NCBI GenBank assembly: GCA_035691485.1
Contig: DASSIZ010000047.1
Span: forward strand, 1 to 64,000
Reading direction: 5' to 3'
DNA from: Terriglobales bacterium
GTDB taxonomy: Bacteria; Acidobacteriota; Terriglobia; Terriglobales; Acidobacteriaceae
Length of the DNA: 64,000 nucleotides
Program-made: the position numbers and the translations under genes
The notes under the pieces: model-generated
Seen by the model: the letters and a program-made list of their open reading frames with translations, nothing else
Told to the model about the DNA's origin: nothing
The model's database searches: none
Part shown: piece by piece, positions 55,579 to 64,000 of the stretch
Layout of the letters: each line of letters starts with the position of its first letter
Numbering within the stretch: the stretch's first letter is position 1

Positions 55579-55602
55579 ATGAATTGGTTCGTCCGGCCCG
55601 AC

Positions 55603-56682
55603 TCACAGCTCGATAAAATCTTTGGGGGCAGGCGTAAGAACCTCGCAGCCGCCGCCGGTCACCAGGACCATGTCTTCAATGCGAACGCCGCCTTTGCCGT
55701 CCACGTAGACACCGGGTTCGATGGTGATCATCATGCCGGCCTGCAGCGGTTCCCGCTGCCCTCGGCCGATACGCGGCGGTTCGTGGATTTCCAATCCCAC
55801 GCCGTGACCGGTGGAATGCGTGAAATGTCTCGCCAATCCGGCGCTACGCAGCCTAGATCGAGCAGCCTGATCGACCTGTCCACACAAGGTACCGGCGCGC
55901 ACCGCATTGACCGCCGACTGCTGCGCCTCAAGCACCGAGTTATACATCCTGCGCGCGCCGGCGGACGCTTTGCCGACATGCACAGTGCGAGTCATGTCCG
56001 AACAATAACCGTGGAGTATAACACCGAAATCCAAGACGACGAATCCGCGCGCTGGAATGGGAAGAGCGGAAGCAATGCCGTGCGGCATGCCGGAACGTAC
56101 GCCGGCAGCGACGATCGTTTCAAACGACATGGCCTCCGCCCCGGCACGTCGCGCAGCGAATTCAATTTGCGCTGCAACCTCCGCTTCAGCGATGCCTGGA
56201 CGAATTGACTTCAGTGCGACGTCCAGCAAGCTGGCGCCGAGATTCACGGCATCGCGAATGAGGGCGACCTCCTCGGAGTCCTTGATCATCCGCAGCTTTT
56301 CCACCACCCCGGAAACGCCGCGCAGCCGCGTTGCAGCGCCCAGCGCGGTGCGAAGCGCGGCGTGCATGCCGAGGGTGACGTGATCGCGCTCAACTCCGAG
56401 GGCGCGCAACCCCCTTTTCCCGGCAAATTGGGCGGCGGCGAGCAGCGGTGATCCCTTGCTGATGAAAACGCCAGCATGCGCAACCTGCTCTCGCGCCTGC
56501 GCTGTGTACCGCCCGTCGGTGAAAAAGGCCGGCCGGCCGTCATGCAGGAGCAGCGCCCCGGCGCTTCCGGCAAAGCCACACAGGTAGCGAACATTGGCGG
56601 GATGGGTAGTGAGAAAGGCGTCGAGGTGAAGTTTCTCCAGGTGCGCTTCTACGGCAGACTGGCGGCCGAGGTAGTCCATCAA
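55603..56682 (-). CDS. pepP: Xaa-Pro aminopeptidase (M24B)
   Basis: 359 residues, a pita-bread metallopeptidase that removes N-terminal residues before proline. The five metal ligands are visible: the Asp pair in DFGVILHGYCSDMTRTVH, His in HSTGHGVGLEIHE, and the two Glu in TIEPGVYVD and VRIEDMVLV. An N-terminal creatinase-type domain precedes them. It stands upstream of accB in the same direction (24-bp gap), a common acidobacterial pairing in my recollection. The specific substrate is unknown. Confidence 0.92.
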   Translation of the reverse strand: MMDYLGRQSAVEAHLEKLHLDAFLTTHPANVRYLCGFAGSAGALLLHDGRPAFFTDGRYTAQAREQVAHAGVFISKGSPLLAAAQFAGKRGLRALGVERDHVTLGMHAALRTALGAATRLRGVSGVVEKLRMIKDSEEVALIRDAVNLGASLLDVALKSIRPGIAEAEVAAQIEFAARRAGAEAMSFETIVAAGVRSGMPHGIASALPIPARGFVVLDFGVILHGYCSDMTRTVHVGKASAGARRMYNSVLEAQQSAVNAVRAGTLCGQVDQAARSRLRSAGLARHFTHSTGHGVGLEIHEPPRIGRGQREPLQAGMMITIEPGVYVDGKGGVRIEDMVLVTGGGCEVLTPAPKDFIEL

Positions 56683-56772
56683 GGGAAGAGTATCAGAATG
56701 GATGGTAGCTTTAGATTCACTTCATGACGGCTTTTCGCGATCGCAACCGGACACTTTGGGCAACAAAAGCGA

Positions 56773-56795
56773 AGCCCCCGAACCAGCCGGGGGCT
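56773..56795 (-). terminator. Intrinsic terminator after pilQ
   Basis: Arms AGCCCCCG and CGGGGGCT around AACCAGC, followed on the minus strand by TCGCTTTTGTTG. It lies 26 bp beyond the pilQ stop and separates the pilus operon from pepP-accB-accC-thiE. Confidence 0.8.
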
Positions 56796-56820
56796 CCTGG
56801 TTAGGTGATTGGTTTGCCGA

Positions 56821-59286
56821 CTATGTCTGCACGATCTTGGGAGTGATAAAGAAGATCAACTCCTGCGTCTGAGTGGAAACGCTCCGACGCTTGAAGAGGT
56901 TGCCGAGGACCGGAATGTCGCCCAGGAGAGGCACCTGGGTCACAGACACCGAGTTTTGCGTCTGGATGACACCGCCGATGACCACCGTGCCGCCGTCCGT
57001 CACCAACACCTGCGTGGTGGCCTGTTGCGTGAGCAGTGTGGGATTGCCTTGCACCTGGTGGCCAAAGTCGGGCGAGGTATTCTCCACATCCACGTTCAAG
57101 AAGATGGTGTTCTCCACCGTGATTTGCGGAGTCACCTGCAACCGCAGTTCGGCGTCAACATACGTCGTGGTCGGCGGGCCGCCCAACTGCGCCGCGGTTA
57201 CCACCGGAATCTTCACGCCCTGCTTCACGGTGGCGCCAATGTTGTTCTGGGTCACCACCCGCGGCCGCGACAGAATCTTCAACAGGCCGCGGCTCTCGGC
57301 CATGGTGAGGATGGTGTCGACGCGGTAATTGTTGGTCGCGTTCGACACGCTGAAGCCGGAGGTCGGACCTACAGCGCCCAGGTTTGAGAACAGCGGAATC
57401 GCATTGCCAGTGGTGAAGTAGGTTGGGCTCGGGATGGCGACGAGGAGCGGACTGGTTCCGACCGCCGTCGCGCCGCCGACTGCCGTGGGAGTGTTACCCC
57501 AGGCAAATCCAAGCTGTACACCGATGTCACGCGCAAAGTTACGAGTAGCCGAGACGACGCGGGCTTCGATTTCAACTTCCTGCGTCTTGCGGTCCAGTTG
57601 TCCGAGCAGGCGCTGGACCTCAGGAATGGTGCTGGGAATGTCGGTGATGATCAACGCATTGGTGCGCGGATCGGCGACAACATCGCCACGCGCCGAGAGG
57701 AACTTCTTGACGATCGGCATTACATCCTGGGCGTGAGCGTAGCTGAGGAAGTGCGTTACCTGGACCTTGTCCACGGCCAGGGCCTGCGCTTCGGCTTGCT
57801 TGCGGCGCGACTCGGCCTCGTTGGTGAAGGTGTCCCGGGTTGCGATGCGGAGCACGTTGCCTTCTAAACGCCGGTCCAGCCCGTTGTTCTGCAGAACGAT
57901 GTCGAGAGCCTGATCCCACGGCACATCGTCCAGCACGAGGGTCAAGCTGCCACGCACATTGGGATCCAGCACGATGTTGAGCCCGCTGATTTCGTGGATC
58001 AGGCGGAAGAAATCCTTCAGGTCAACATCCTTCAGGTTCACCGAAATGGGTTCGCCGGTATAGCGCTGGCCAGGTTGGGCGGGCGCTTGCGCCGCACGTT
58101 GCATCTGCTGTTGCTGCTGAGCTGCCAAGTTGGTCGCCGGCGCGCCGCTGGCGGGAGGCAGCACGCTGGGGTCAGAGACCTGCGGCGAACTGCTCTTGGC
58201 CAGGAGCTGAGCGGCAGTTTCAGTTTGTGCTTTGGTTTCGGTTTGGGCCTGGGTATCAGTTTCGGGTGTCTCCGGTTTGACCACGAAGCTTGGTTGGACC
58301 GCAACCACCTCAGCCGCCGCTTGCGGCTTCGACGGTTCGGTCGTAGTCATGGCGGCCGCGATGATCTGCGGCTTGGGCGATTCCGACGTCATCGCGGCGG
58401 GAACAACCATGCCCGCAAGCGATGGCCTCGCCGGGGTATGAATCGTCATCTGAGCCTGTGCTACAACCGCCGACGGTTCCGGCCTGACCTTCAGAACCAG
58501 CTTGTTGCCGACGGGCATAATATCGAACTCGCGAGCGCCGGCAAGGTCGACCACGACCCGCGTCACGGGCGGGTCTTGCTGAAATTGTCCCATGCGCACC
58601 GACTTGATGTCGGCGCCGTTGACCACGATCGAACGCGGATGTCCGGTCGGAATGGCATTGGGCAGGTCGACCACGACTCGATCCGGATCCGTTAGCGTCA
58701 GCGTCTTCGGGGTAAGCGGGGCGCTGGCGGAGATCTCAACCTGAATGCCGCCCTGGCCGCGCGTAACCGCGATATTCCGCACCATCACCGGCCCGGTGCT
58801 CGCGACGACCGCGTGCGCGGGCTTGGCCGGTTCCGCCGTCTTCATAGCGGCAGGAACCGGATTGGCTTGCTGCGGGGCGTCACCTGTGCTCACTCGCACC
58901 TGAAGTCCGCCGGCGATCTCGGAAACATTGACCACGGCGCCGGCAGTGAGCGTAATCTCCAGACGAGTTACCTCGCTGCCGCGGTTGCCGGTATATCCCA
59001 GCACACGGTAGGAGACAACACCCGGCAGATCGACAGCCTTGCTGGTGTCCTTCAGGCTGCCGGCTTGCACGCCCGTGAGATCCACCAGCAGCATGTTGTC
59101 GACCGGGCGATATTCAGTGTGGGTGAACGCGCCGCTCGCGTGGAGGACAAGGGTGGACGTTTGGGCCTGGCCCGTTACATTGACGCTGGTGAGTTGGGGG
59201 CCAGCGGCGGCCGCCATCGTGCTCACAAGGAGCAACAGGAATAAAACACCCAGCAGTTGCTTAAGCCTCATCTCGAATCTCCCCAC
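56821..59286 (-). CDS. pilQ: Type IV pilus secretin PilQ
   Basis: 821 residues, the outer-membrane pore for the pilus. A signal peptide (FLLLLVSTMAAAA), two AMIN domains for peptidoglycan binding (about 30-130 and 165-265), a Pro/Gln/Ala-rich linker (about 285-405), STN (about 405-480) and secretin N domains, and a C-terminal secretin (about 600-820, ending FKRRSVSTQTQELIFFI) are present. A terminator follows. The linker is longer than in proteobacterial PilQ. Confidence 0.95.
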   Translation of the reverse strand: MGRFEMRLKQLLGVLFLLLLVSTMAAAAGPQLTSVNVTGQAQTSTLVLHASGAFTHTEYRPVDNMLLVDLTGVQAGSLKDTSKAVDLPGVVSYRVLGYTGNRGSEVTRLEITLTAGAVVNVSEIAGGLQVRVSTGDAPQQANPVPAAMKTAEPAKPAHAVVASTGPVMVRNIAVTRGQGGIQVEISASAPLTPKTLTLTDPDRVVVDLPNAIPTGHPRSIVVNGADIKSVRMGQFQQDPPVTRVVVDLAGAREFDIMPVGNKLVLKVRPEPSAVVAQAQMTIHTPARPSLAGMVVPAAMTSESPKPQIIAAAMTTTEPSKPQAAAEVVAVQPSFVVKPETPETDTQAQTETKAQTETAAQLLAKSSSPQVSDPSVLPPASGAPATNLAAQQQQQMQRAAQAPAQPGQRYTGEPISVNLKDVDLKDFFRLIHEISGLNIVLDPNVRGSLTLVLDDVPWDQALDIVLQNNGLDRRLEGNVLRIATRDTFTNEAESRRKQAEAQALAVDKVQVTHFLSYAHAQDVMPIVKKFLSARGDVVADPRTNALIITDIPSTIPEVQRLLGQLDRKTQEVEIEARVVSATRNFARDIGVQLGFAWGNTPTAVGGATAVGTSPLLVAIPSPTYFTTGNAIPLFSNLGAVGPTSGFSVSNATNNYRVDTILTMAESRGLLKILSRPRVVTQNNIGATVKQGVKIPVVTAAQLGGPPTTTYVDAELRLQVTPQITVENTIFLNVDVENTSPDFGHQVQGNPTLLTQQATTQVLVTDGGTVVIGGVIQTQNSVSVTQVPLLGDIPVLGNLFKRRSVSTQTQELIFFITPKIVQT

Positions 59287-59461
59287 GCGCAGGACAAAAG
59301 TCCAAAAGCGTGTGCGACAACTTACGACGCTTGCAGAATAGCCCCACCGTTCGCCTGCGCCGCAATTAGCTGCAGCGTGGAACCACGGCGGTTACTGCTC
59401 CTACGGTTCGGCCGAACTGAGGTACTGCGACTGCGAGTTCCAGAAAAAACTTTTTCCCACT

Positions 59462-60112
59462 TTAAACGACGGGCGCAACTACCTTCATGACGACGTCGCG
59501 CGTGCTCTGCTTGCCAAGGCGATCCATAACATTTTCACGGAACACCACCGTGTCGGCAGTAATCCTGACCACGTAGCCGTTGAACACCGGATCGTTTTCG
59601 CGGAGGAAGTAGCTGATCTTGCGCGTCGAACTCTCGACGACGGCGATCATACCGGCTTGCGATTTCACGATGCCTCGCAGAGACATGGCATTAATCGCAA
59701 GGCATTTCTTGCCGACCGAGCAGGTGGGCCCGACCGATCCTTGTTCGCGAATGGGACTGGTGAACGGGTCGCGCTTGGATACGGCCACACCGGAGGGTGT
59801 CTTCACCGCCGCTTTCTTGACCGCCACGGTCGCGGGCATGGCGGCGGGCTTAACTTTTACGGCGACCGCCTTGGGCTGCATCGGCGATTGGGACGGGGCA
59901 TGGTCGGCCATTTTCGCCTTCGGCTGCATGGGTGACGGAGCAGCCGCAGGCTTGACGACATGCACCGCCGGTGCTGCCGGTTTAACCTGGGTCATTGGCT
60001 TGGCAGCGGCAGGTTTGGCATTGGGCGCGACCATTTGACTGGGAGGCGCGGTTTGCGCCGCCACCATGCTGCTTGCCATCACCGACATCAGAGCAATTGT
60101 TCTAGCCTTCAT
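59462..60112 (-). CDS. pilP: PilP-like pilus alignment protein
   Basis: 216 residues. A signal peptide (IALMSVMASSMVAAQ), an extended Ala/Pro/Lys linker (about 25-110) and a C-terminal beta domain with the PilP-type KRDPFTSPI entry and SLRGIVKSQAGMIAVVES ... YFLRENDPVFNGYVVRI. PilP links the inner-membrane PilN/O pair to the secretin. Two cysteines (C-x5-C, TCSVGKKC) may form a disulfide. It is not a classical lipoprotein, because no lipobox is evident. The position in the operon supports the call. Confidence 0.82.
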   Translation of the reverse strand: MKARTIALMSVMASSMVAAQTAPPSQMVAPNAKPAAAKPMTQVKPAAPAVHVVKPAAAPSPMQPKAKMADHAPSQSPMQPKAVAVKVKPAAMPATVAVKKAAVKTPSGVAVSKRDPFTSPIREQGSVGPTCSVGKKCLAINAMSLRGIVKSQAGMIAVVESSTRKISYFLRENDPVFNGYVVRITADTVVFRENVMDRLGKQSTRDVVMKVVAPVV

Positions 60113-60120
60113 GGCTTCCC

Positions 60121-60738
60121 CTACTTCATCGAGGCGCTGGGCCCCGGCGTAATTTCACGGCTGAAGAAAGTGGTGGCGACCGCGGTTACGGCCACGGTTT
60201 CGGTGGGCGCGTACTGGTACTGCTTCTTGACGCCGGCTTCGCCGGCTTTGCGCAGCGAAGCCATCTTCAGCCCCGAGACGTTGATGATGCGATCCAGATG
60301 CGCCACATTCTCGAAGAAACGCAGCAGCGAATAGTACGAACCGTCAAGTTCGACATCGAACGGCACCTCGGTGAAGAATTCCTTCTGCGAGGTCGCCTTG
60401 GCGGCGTAACGCCGCACTTCTATGCCCGCCTTGCGCGCTTCGGCCTGGACCATCTCCATGAACTGAGGAGCTTCTTTCTCGTCGGGGACGATGCGTTTCA
60501 TCTGCTCCAACTGGTCCTTCAGCGTGGCCAGCTTGCGCTCCATGTCGGCTTTCTTGTCCGCGTAGGGACGCAAGGCCGCGTTCTCATCTTCCTTGGCCTT
60601 CAATTGAGTCCGCATCGCCCGATTGGCATTGTCCATGTCGCGGTAGACGAACCAGTAGGCCGCGCCGCTGATCAGGACCGCCAAGCCAACCACGATTCCC
60701 AGTTGTACTGCCGAGGATAATTCTGAAAATTTCGCCAT
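60121..60738 (-). CDS. pilO: Type IV pilus assembly protein PilO
   Basis: 205 residues. One N-terminal membrane helix (LGIVVGLAVLISGAAYWFV), a coiled coil (about 35-85) and a ferredoxin-like periplasmic domain (FMEMVQAEARKAGIEVRRY ... FDVELDGSYYSLLRFFENV). PilO pairs with PilN in the alignment complex. It starts 10 bp after pilN and ends 8 bp before pilP. Confidence 0.93.
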   Translation of the reverse strand: MAKFSELSSAVQLGIVVGLAVLISGAAYWFVYRDMDNANRAMRTQLKAKEDENAALRPYADKKADMERKLATLKDQLEQMKRIVPDEKEAPQFMEMVQAEARKAGIEVRRYAAKATSQKEFFTEVPFDVELDGSYYSLLRFFENVAHLDRIINVSGLKMASLRKAGEAGVKKQYQYAPTETVAVTAVATTFFSREITPGPSASMK

Positions 60739-60748
60739 ATTCGCCGCC

Positions 60749-61348
60749 CTAACTCTTCTGTTGAGGCTGCTTTTCGCAGACCAGGGTGAAGGTAAACGCG
60801 GTCATGTCCTTGACCACATCGTCCTGAAACGATTCCTTGATTTCGATGTTCTTGAAATATCCGGTCGCCTTCAGGTTCTTCATCAACTGCGCCACCGCGT
60901 CCACACTCAGCGCGATGCCGTCCAGATTGATGGCGGCACCGTCATCTTTCATGCTGTTCAGCCATACCGCGTCGGTCCGGTTCACCGTATCGCCGATGGT
61001 GGTCAGCAGGGTGGCGGGTCCAGACTGGTTGGCCTGCAGCTGATGAATCACGTTGACCCGGCGCTCGTAGATGTCTTTCTGTTTTTCCAGTTCGATGTAC
61101 TTGGCCTTGATGTCGGCCAAGCGCTGATTTTCCCGCTTGGCCTCCTCCATCTTGATTTTGAGGTTGGCGGCGTCCCGTTGCAGGCTCGAGTAGTAGTAAT
61201 AGTTGCCGCCCGCGGCCAGAGCGGTGATGACCAGCAGCACCACCAGCATATTGGGGCCGCCGCCGGAGACGGTCGTGGTGGCGGCGGCGACGGCGGCGCG
61301 CTTGCCCTTCTTCCCGGAAGTTACGCCCAACAAGTTTATGCGGATCAT
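60749..61348 (-). CDS. pilN: Type IV pilus assembly protein PilN
   Basis: 199 residues. The cytoplasmic N-terminus MIRINLLG is the segment that docks into PilM. A membrane helix (MLVVLLVITALAAGGNYYYY), a coiled coil and a ferredoxin-like domain follow. The N-terminus carries an extra Lys/Ala-rich insert (TSGKKGKRAAVAAATTT). The start overlaps the pilM stop by 4 bp, so the two are coupled. Confidence 0.93.
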   Translation of the reverse strand: MIRINLLGVTSGKKGKRAAVAAATTTVSGGGPNMLVVLLVITALAAGGNYYYYSSLQRDAANLKIKMEEAKRENQRLADIKAKYIELEKQKDIYERRVNVIHQLQANQSGPATLLTTIGDTVNRTDAVWLNSMKDDGAAINLDGIALSVDAVAQLMKNLKATGYFKNIEIKESFQDDVVKDMTAFTFTLVCEKQPQQKS

Positions 61349-62403
61349 AAGTCGTCAAAGCTCCTCAGGGCCAAGCCCACGGCAACCGCGAGTTGTCCCG
61401 CGTTCTGATCGATCAAATCGGCGGCGGAGGTGCCCTCCGCGTAGCTGATCCGTGCGAAGGGATTCAGCACTTCCACCGGTAGGGAAAATTCCTGGCGCAG
61501 CGCTTCCATCAGGCCTGTGACCTTGGAAGAACCGCCGGCCAGGTAAATGCGCTCGATATGCTCGCCGGCGGCAGTGGCGCGGAAGAAATCGAACGTTTTC
61601 TGGATTTCCAGCACGATGATCTCGGTCACCTGCTGCAGGATGGGAACCTTGGCGTCCTCGCTGACGGTGCCCACTTTGTGGCCCAGTTTGAGCGACTCGG
61701 CGTCATCAAAGGTGAGGTCCAGTTCCTTCTGCAGCGAGTCGGTGTACTGGTGACCGCCGACGCTGACGTCGCGGGTGAACAGAGGCTTGCTGCCTTTGAC
61801 GATATTGATGTTCATCACGCTGGCGCCAATATTGAGCAGCGCCACGGTGGTGCCCGGCGCGGGCTCGTAGTTGTACTCGTAACAGTTCTGCAGTGCGAAG
61901 GCGTCGATGTCGACGACGGCAGGGGTCTTGCCCGCCATGTTGAGCACGTTGGTGTAGTTGAGGATCTTGTCCTTCTTCACTGCGACCAGGATGATGTCCA
62001 TCTGCGGACCGGTCATGTCCTCGGAGAGAAGTTGATAGTCGATATTGACGACGTCGATGTCGAAGGGGATATGTTGCGCCGCCTCGGTCTTGATGTCGTC
62101 TTCCAGTTCGCTTTCCGACCGGGTCGGAATCGAGATCGGCTTGACGATCACGGAGTGGCCGCTGACGCTGGTGGCCACGGCGCGCGCCTTGATGCCGTTG
62201 TCGTTGAATAGCTTGGTGATGGCGCTGGAAACCGAGGGGGAATCCATGATCATGGAATCCACGACCACATCGGAGGCCAGCGGCTCCACGCCCAGATGAG
62301 CAACTTCGATCCCTCCGCGGGACCGCTTCAGCTCGACGGCCTTGATGCAACTGGAGCCGATGTCGAGCCCGACGATGGTCTTGCTTCCACCCAATCCAAA
62401 CAT
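61345..62403 (-). CDS. pilM: Type IV pilus inner-membrane-associated ATPase PilM
   Basis: 352 residues of the actin-like PilM/FtsA fold. Phosphate loops KTIVGLDIGSSCIKAVEL and TVALLNIGASVMNINIV and the late YLAGGSSKVTGLM adenosine motif are visible. PilM forms a cytoplasmic ring that binds the PilN N-terminus. It follows the HTH gene by 10 bp in the pilus operon. Confidence 0.95.
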   Translation of the reverse strand: MFGLGGSKTIVGLDIGSSCIKAVELKRSRGGIEVAHLGVEPLASDVVVDSMIMDSPSVSSAITKLFNDNGIKARAVATSVSGHSVIVKPISIPTRSESELEDDIKTEAAQHIPFDIDVVNIDYQLLSEDMTGPQMDIILVAVKKDKILNYTNVLNMAGKTPAVVDIDAFALQNCYEYNYEPAPGTTVALLNIGASVMNINIVKGSKPLFTRDVSVGGHQYTDSLQKELDLTFDDAESLKLGHKVGTVSEDAKVPILQQVTEIIVLEIQKTFDFFRATAAGEHIERIYLAGGSSKVTGLMEALRQEFSLPVEVLNPFARISYAEGTSAADLIDQNAGQLAVAVGLALRSFDDL

Positions 62404-62413
62404 GCGTTCGCCC

Positions 62414-62647
62414 CTATTGCCCAGCCGCCATGCGCGCAGCCTTGGGCTTCTTCTTGTCGCGAGTCTCCCTCATGGTGCTCTTCTCTTCCATCCACTGGTC
62501 GAGCTTCGACTTCTTGAAGCGCCAGCGGTTTCCCAGCTTGAAAGCCGGAATTTTTTCTTCGTAGACGTACTTGTAGAGCGTGTCGGGACTCACGCCCAGG
62601 TACTGGGAGGCCTGGCGAATATTCATGACTTCTCGCGAATCGGCCAT
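62414..62647 (-). CDS. Excisionase-like HTH (MerR-type) small DNA-binding protein
   Basis: 77 residues. MNIRQASQYLGVSPDTLYKY with VYEEKIPAFKLGNRWRFKKS is the winged HTH_17/excisionase fold; the basic tail (RDKKKPKAARMAAGQ) may add DNA affinity. No integrase is nearby, and the gene heads the pilMNOPQ operon with a 10-bp gap to pilM. It is more likely a regulator of pilus genes than a phage excisionase. AAAGGG stands 12 bases before the ATG. Confidence 0.85.
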   Translation of the reverse strand: MADSREVMNIRQASQYLGVSPDTLYKYVYEEKIPAFKLGNRWRFKKSKLDQWMEEKSTMRETRDKKKPKAARMAAGQ

Positions 62648-62864
62648 AAAGCGCTAAGCCCTTTCCAAAAATATGACAGCGACCCTGGTCGCGCTCTGCC
62701 CCTACGGGCGATTGCGGCCCTGCCAGGACCCCGCTCCCGGTCGTTCCCGGGCAGTGTCCGAACGGGGAGAGGAAGCTCCTGCAAGAGGAATTTCCTCTGC
62801 TGTCTCGGGGGGAGTTATCGTTGAGCGCTGCACCTTATATCAGTGTTAAGCAGGTGTGTGTCAA
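62648..62864 (-). promoter_or_regulatory. Promoter and long leader of the pilus operon
   Basis: On the minus strand TTGACA (62859-62864) is followed after 17 or 18 bp by GATATAAG (around 62834-62841), a near-consensus sigma-70 promoter. Transcription would start near 62827, leaving a leader of about 180 nt before the HTH gene. The leader contains a GAGGAAATTCCTC-type hairpin and several GC-rich inversions. No known riboswitch was recognised. Confidence 0.65.
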
Positions 62865-63101
62865 TAACTACTTTGGTTGTTGTCCTGTAGTTTTGCCTGT
62901 TGTTTGGAAATTTCCGGAATTGAACTTCACGAGTATCTACCAGCTGTTGTGGGGGGTAACCAAAAATGACCCAATGGGCAGGGGTGTTGCCCGTTAGGGT
63001 TCTGCAATTTTGCCTGATTGGAACACTAGGGTAGTAGACCGGAAGTCATCGCCTTCGGGTTCATAACCAGGGAAGCAGGGGTCCGGGAACCCGGCCCCTG
63101 C
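62865..63101. other. Spacer with a GC-rich hairpin downstream of the AhpD-like gene
   Basis: At 63075-63101 GCAGGGG-T-CCGGG pairs with CCCGG-CCCCTGC around AA, a strong hairpin 45 bp beyond the minus-strand AhpD-like gene. It may be its terminator, although no T-run follows. GGGCA...TGCCC near 62977 is a weaker inversion. No gene was found. Confidence 0.4.
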
Positions 63102-63145
63102 ATCGCGCATCGGCGCATTACTTGGGGTTCGGCGCCCTCCGCTGC

Positions 63146-63472
63146 CTAAGCCTGGTCGAACAACTTCACCGCCAATGCGCCGTGAGTGACGGCGGCGCCT
63201 GCCCGGAGTGCGGCCGCCAACATTGCCGCTTCGACCACTTCCTGGCGACTAACGCCGGCACGCTTTGCGGCGCGTGTATGCACGTCGAGGCAATAAGGGC
63301 ATTGGGTTGTGCATGCCACCGCAATTGCGATCAACTCACGATATTTCCGCGGGATGGCGCTGTCATCACGACCGACAATCTTGTCGAATTCTACAAACGC
63401 GGAAAATTCGGCCGGCACCAGTTGTTTGAACTCGCCCAACTTTTTCATGTCATCAGAATCGTGATAGTGCAT
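63146..63472 (-). CDS. Carboxymuconolactone decarboxylase / AhpD-like protein
   Basis: 108 residues of the CMD/AhpD all-helical fold. The redox motif TQCPYCLDVHTRAAKRAG (Cys-x-x-Cys with the downstream His) points to alkylhydroperoxidase-type thiol chemistry rather than decarboxylation. PRKYRELIAIAVACTTQ is the usual preceding helix. It is monocistronic. The substrate and electron donor are unknown. Confidence 0.88.
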   Translation of the reverse strand: MHYHDSDDMKKLGEFKQLVPAEFSAFVEFDKIVGRDDSAIPRKYRELIAIAVACTTQCPYCLDVHTRAAKRAGVSRQEVVEAAMLAAALRAGAAVTHGALAVKLFDQA

Positions 63473-63630
63473 ACGCCTTCACTCCTGTCGTTCGGGGCAT
63501 TCGAGTCAATAACCGCCCGCCGATGTTAGGGGAAGCGCATGGAGGGGTCAAATCCGCGCCTTCGGTTGAGAAAAAGCGCGCCCAGTTGCGAGCGCGCTGC
63601 AGTTGATATCCGAGAGCTGCCAGGTCAGAG

Positions 63631-64000
63631 CTACAGGTCAAACTGCTCCTGATGCAGCGTGGCGTCGGGCTTGATGATAATGCTCTTGCCGGTCAATTCC
63701 TCCAGATCGTTCAGCCACTTTGCGTTATTGGCCTTCAGTTCCTTGGCGACCTCAGGATTAACGCGCAGCAGGATCTCCGTCCCTTCCAGGTGTCGGCGCA
63801 TCTTCTTCATTTCGACATAGATTTCGTTGCACACCGTCTCCACTGATTTCACCAGCCCAGTGCCGGTGCAGTATGGGCAGGGGGTCCCAAGCGTGCGCTC
63901 CAGGGAGTGCTTGACGCGCTTGCGCGTAATCGCCACCAGTCCGAAATCGTTGAACTGGAGGACCTTCGAAGGCGCGCGGTCGCCGCGCAAAGCTTCTTCG
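63631..64000 (-). CDS. Ribonuclease E/G family protein, C-terminal part (cut by window edge)
   Basis: The visible 123 residues match the end of the RNase E/G catalytic region: SKVLQFNDFGLVAITRKRVK, then the zinc-link cysteines TPCPYCTGTG and the C-terminal small domain (EILLRVNPEVAKELKAN). The protein ends at 63631 soon after that domain, as in RNase G rather than the long-tailed RNase E. The 5' part lies beyond base 64000. It processes rRNA and mRNA 5' ends in other bacteria. Confidence 0.88.
   Translation of the reverse strand, partial: EEALRGDRAPSKVLQFNDFGLVAITRKRVKHSLERTLGTPCPYCTGTGLVKSVETVCNEIYVEMKKMRRHLEGTEILLRVNPEVAKELKANNAKWLNDLEELTGKSIIIKPDATLHQEQFDL

Noticed and set aside
62414-62647. 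Prophage excisionase
   Set aside because: No integrase, att site or phage gene nearby; operon position with pilM argues for a regulator.

Overview
The window looks like chromosomal DNA of a soil-type member of the Acidobacteriota, probably class Terriglobia. This is inferred from gene content, roughly 60 % GC by eye, a RlpA/BON/DUF4097/GH57-DUF3536 gene complement, and the typical acidobacterial palindromic spacer repeats. No rRNA, tRNA, prophage, insertion sequence or CRISPR array was recognised. One end is cut inside a gene: an RNase E/G-type protein runs off the right edge.

Layout. 0-7 kb: thiD, an RlpA-like protein, pyrF, a DUF4097-type exported protein, an acidic small protein, a triple-BON protein, a candidate structured RNA, a cold-shock protein and a PilZ protein. 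7-16 kb: a GH57/DUF3536 glycosidase, a spacer full of palindromic repeats, an APC permease with a C-terminal cytosolic domain, a GT2-GtrA glycosyltransferase and a DUF4118 sensor kinase. 16-29 kb: small cysteine-rich proteins, a second PilZ-like protein, a GAF-TonB fusion, a PstS-like/OmpA fusion beside a LivK-type lipoprotein, an orphan DppB-like permease, a CNNM/CorC protein, an RND/HlyD adaptor, a DUF62 SAM hydrolase and a TPR protein. 29-37 kb, minus strand: pilB-pilT-pilC followed by a PilS/PilR-type two-component pair. 37-52 kb: an exported D-amino-acid-oxidase-like protein with swapped segment order, a PMT-family membrane protein, a DCC/metallo-beta-lactamase fusion, secA, fabI, tsaE, nnr, a TrkA-linked K+ channel and two APC permeases. 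52-63 kb, minus strand: HTH-pilM-pilN-pilO-pilP-pilQ, then pepP-accB-accC-thiE. The window closes with an AhpD-like protein and the RNase E/G fragment.

How it fits together. Two minus-strand clusters encode most of a type IV pilus: the inner-membrane platform, secretin and motors. The pilin gene itself is not here. PilB starts with an MshEN-type c-di-GMP-binding domain and two PilZ-like proteins are nearby, so c-di-GMP control of pili is plausible. The accB/accC pair and fabI feed fatty-acid synthesis; thiD and thiE belong to thiamine synthesis.

The most unusual sequence-level signal is in the spacers. At least a dozen gaps hold 50-150 bp elements made of diverged 7-bp words, and in most of them the two halves form long imperfect inverted repeats (G.T-tolerant arms). 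The word differs from locus to locus, but the period and architecture recur. Other highlights are a probable circular permutation of the D-amino-acid oxidase fold, three in-frame 36-bp repeats inside nnr, a DCC-MBL fusion, and a structured RNA candidate with two GNRA hairpins and its own terminator.
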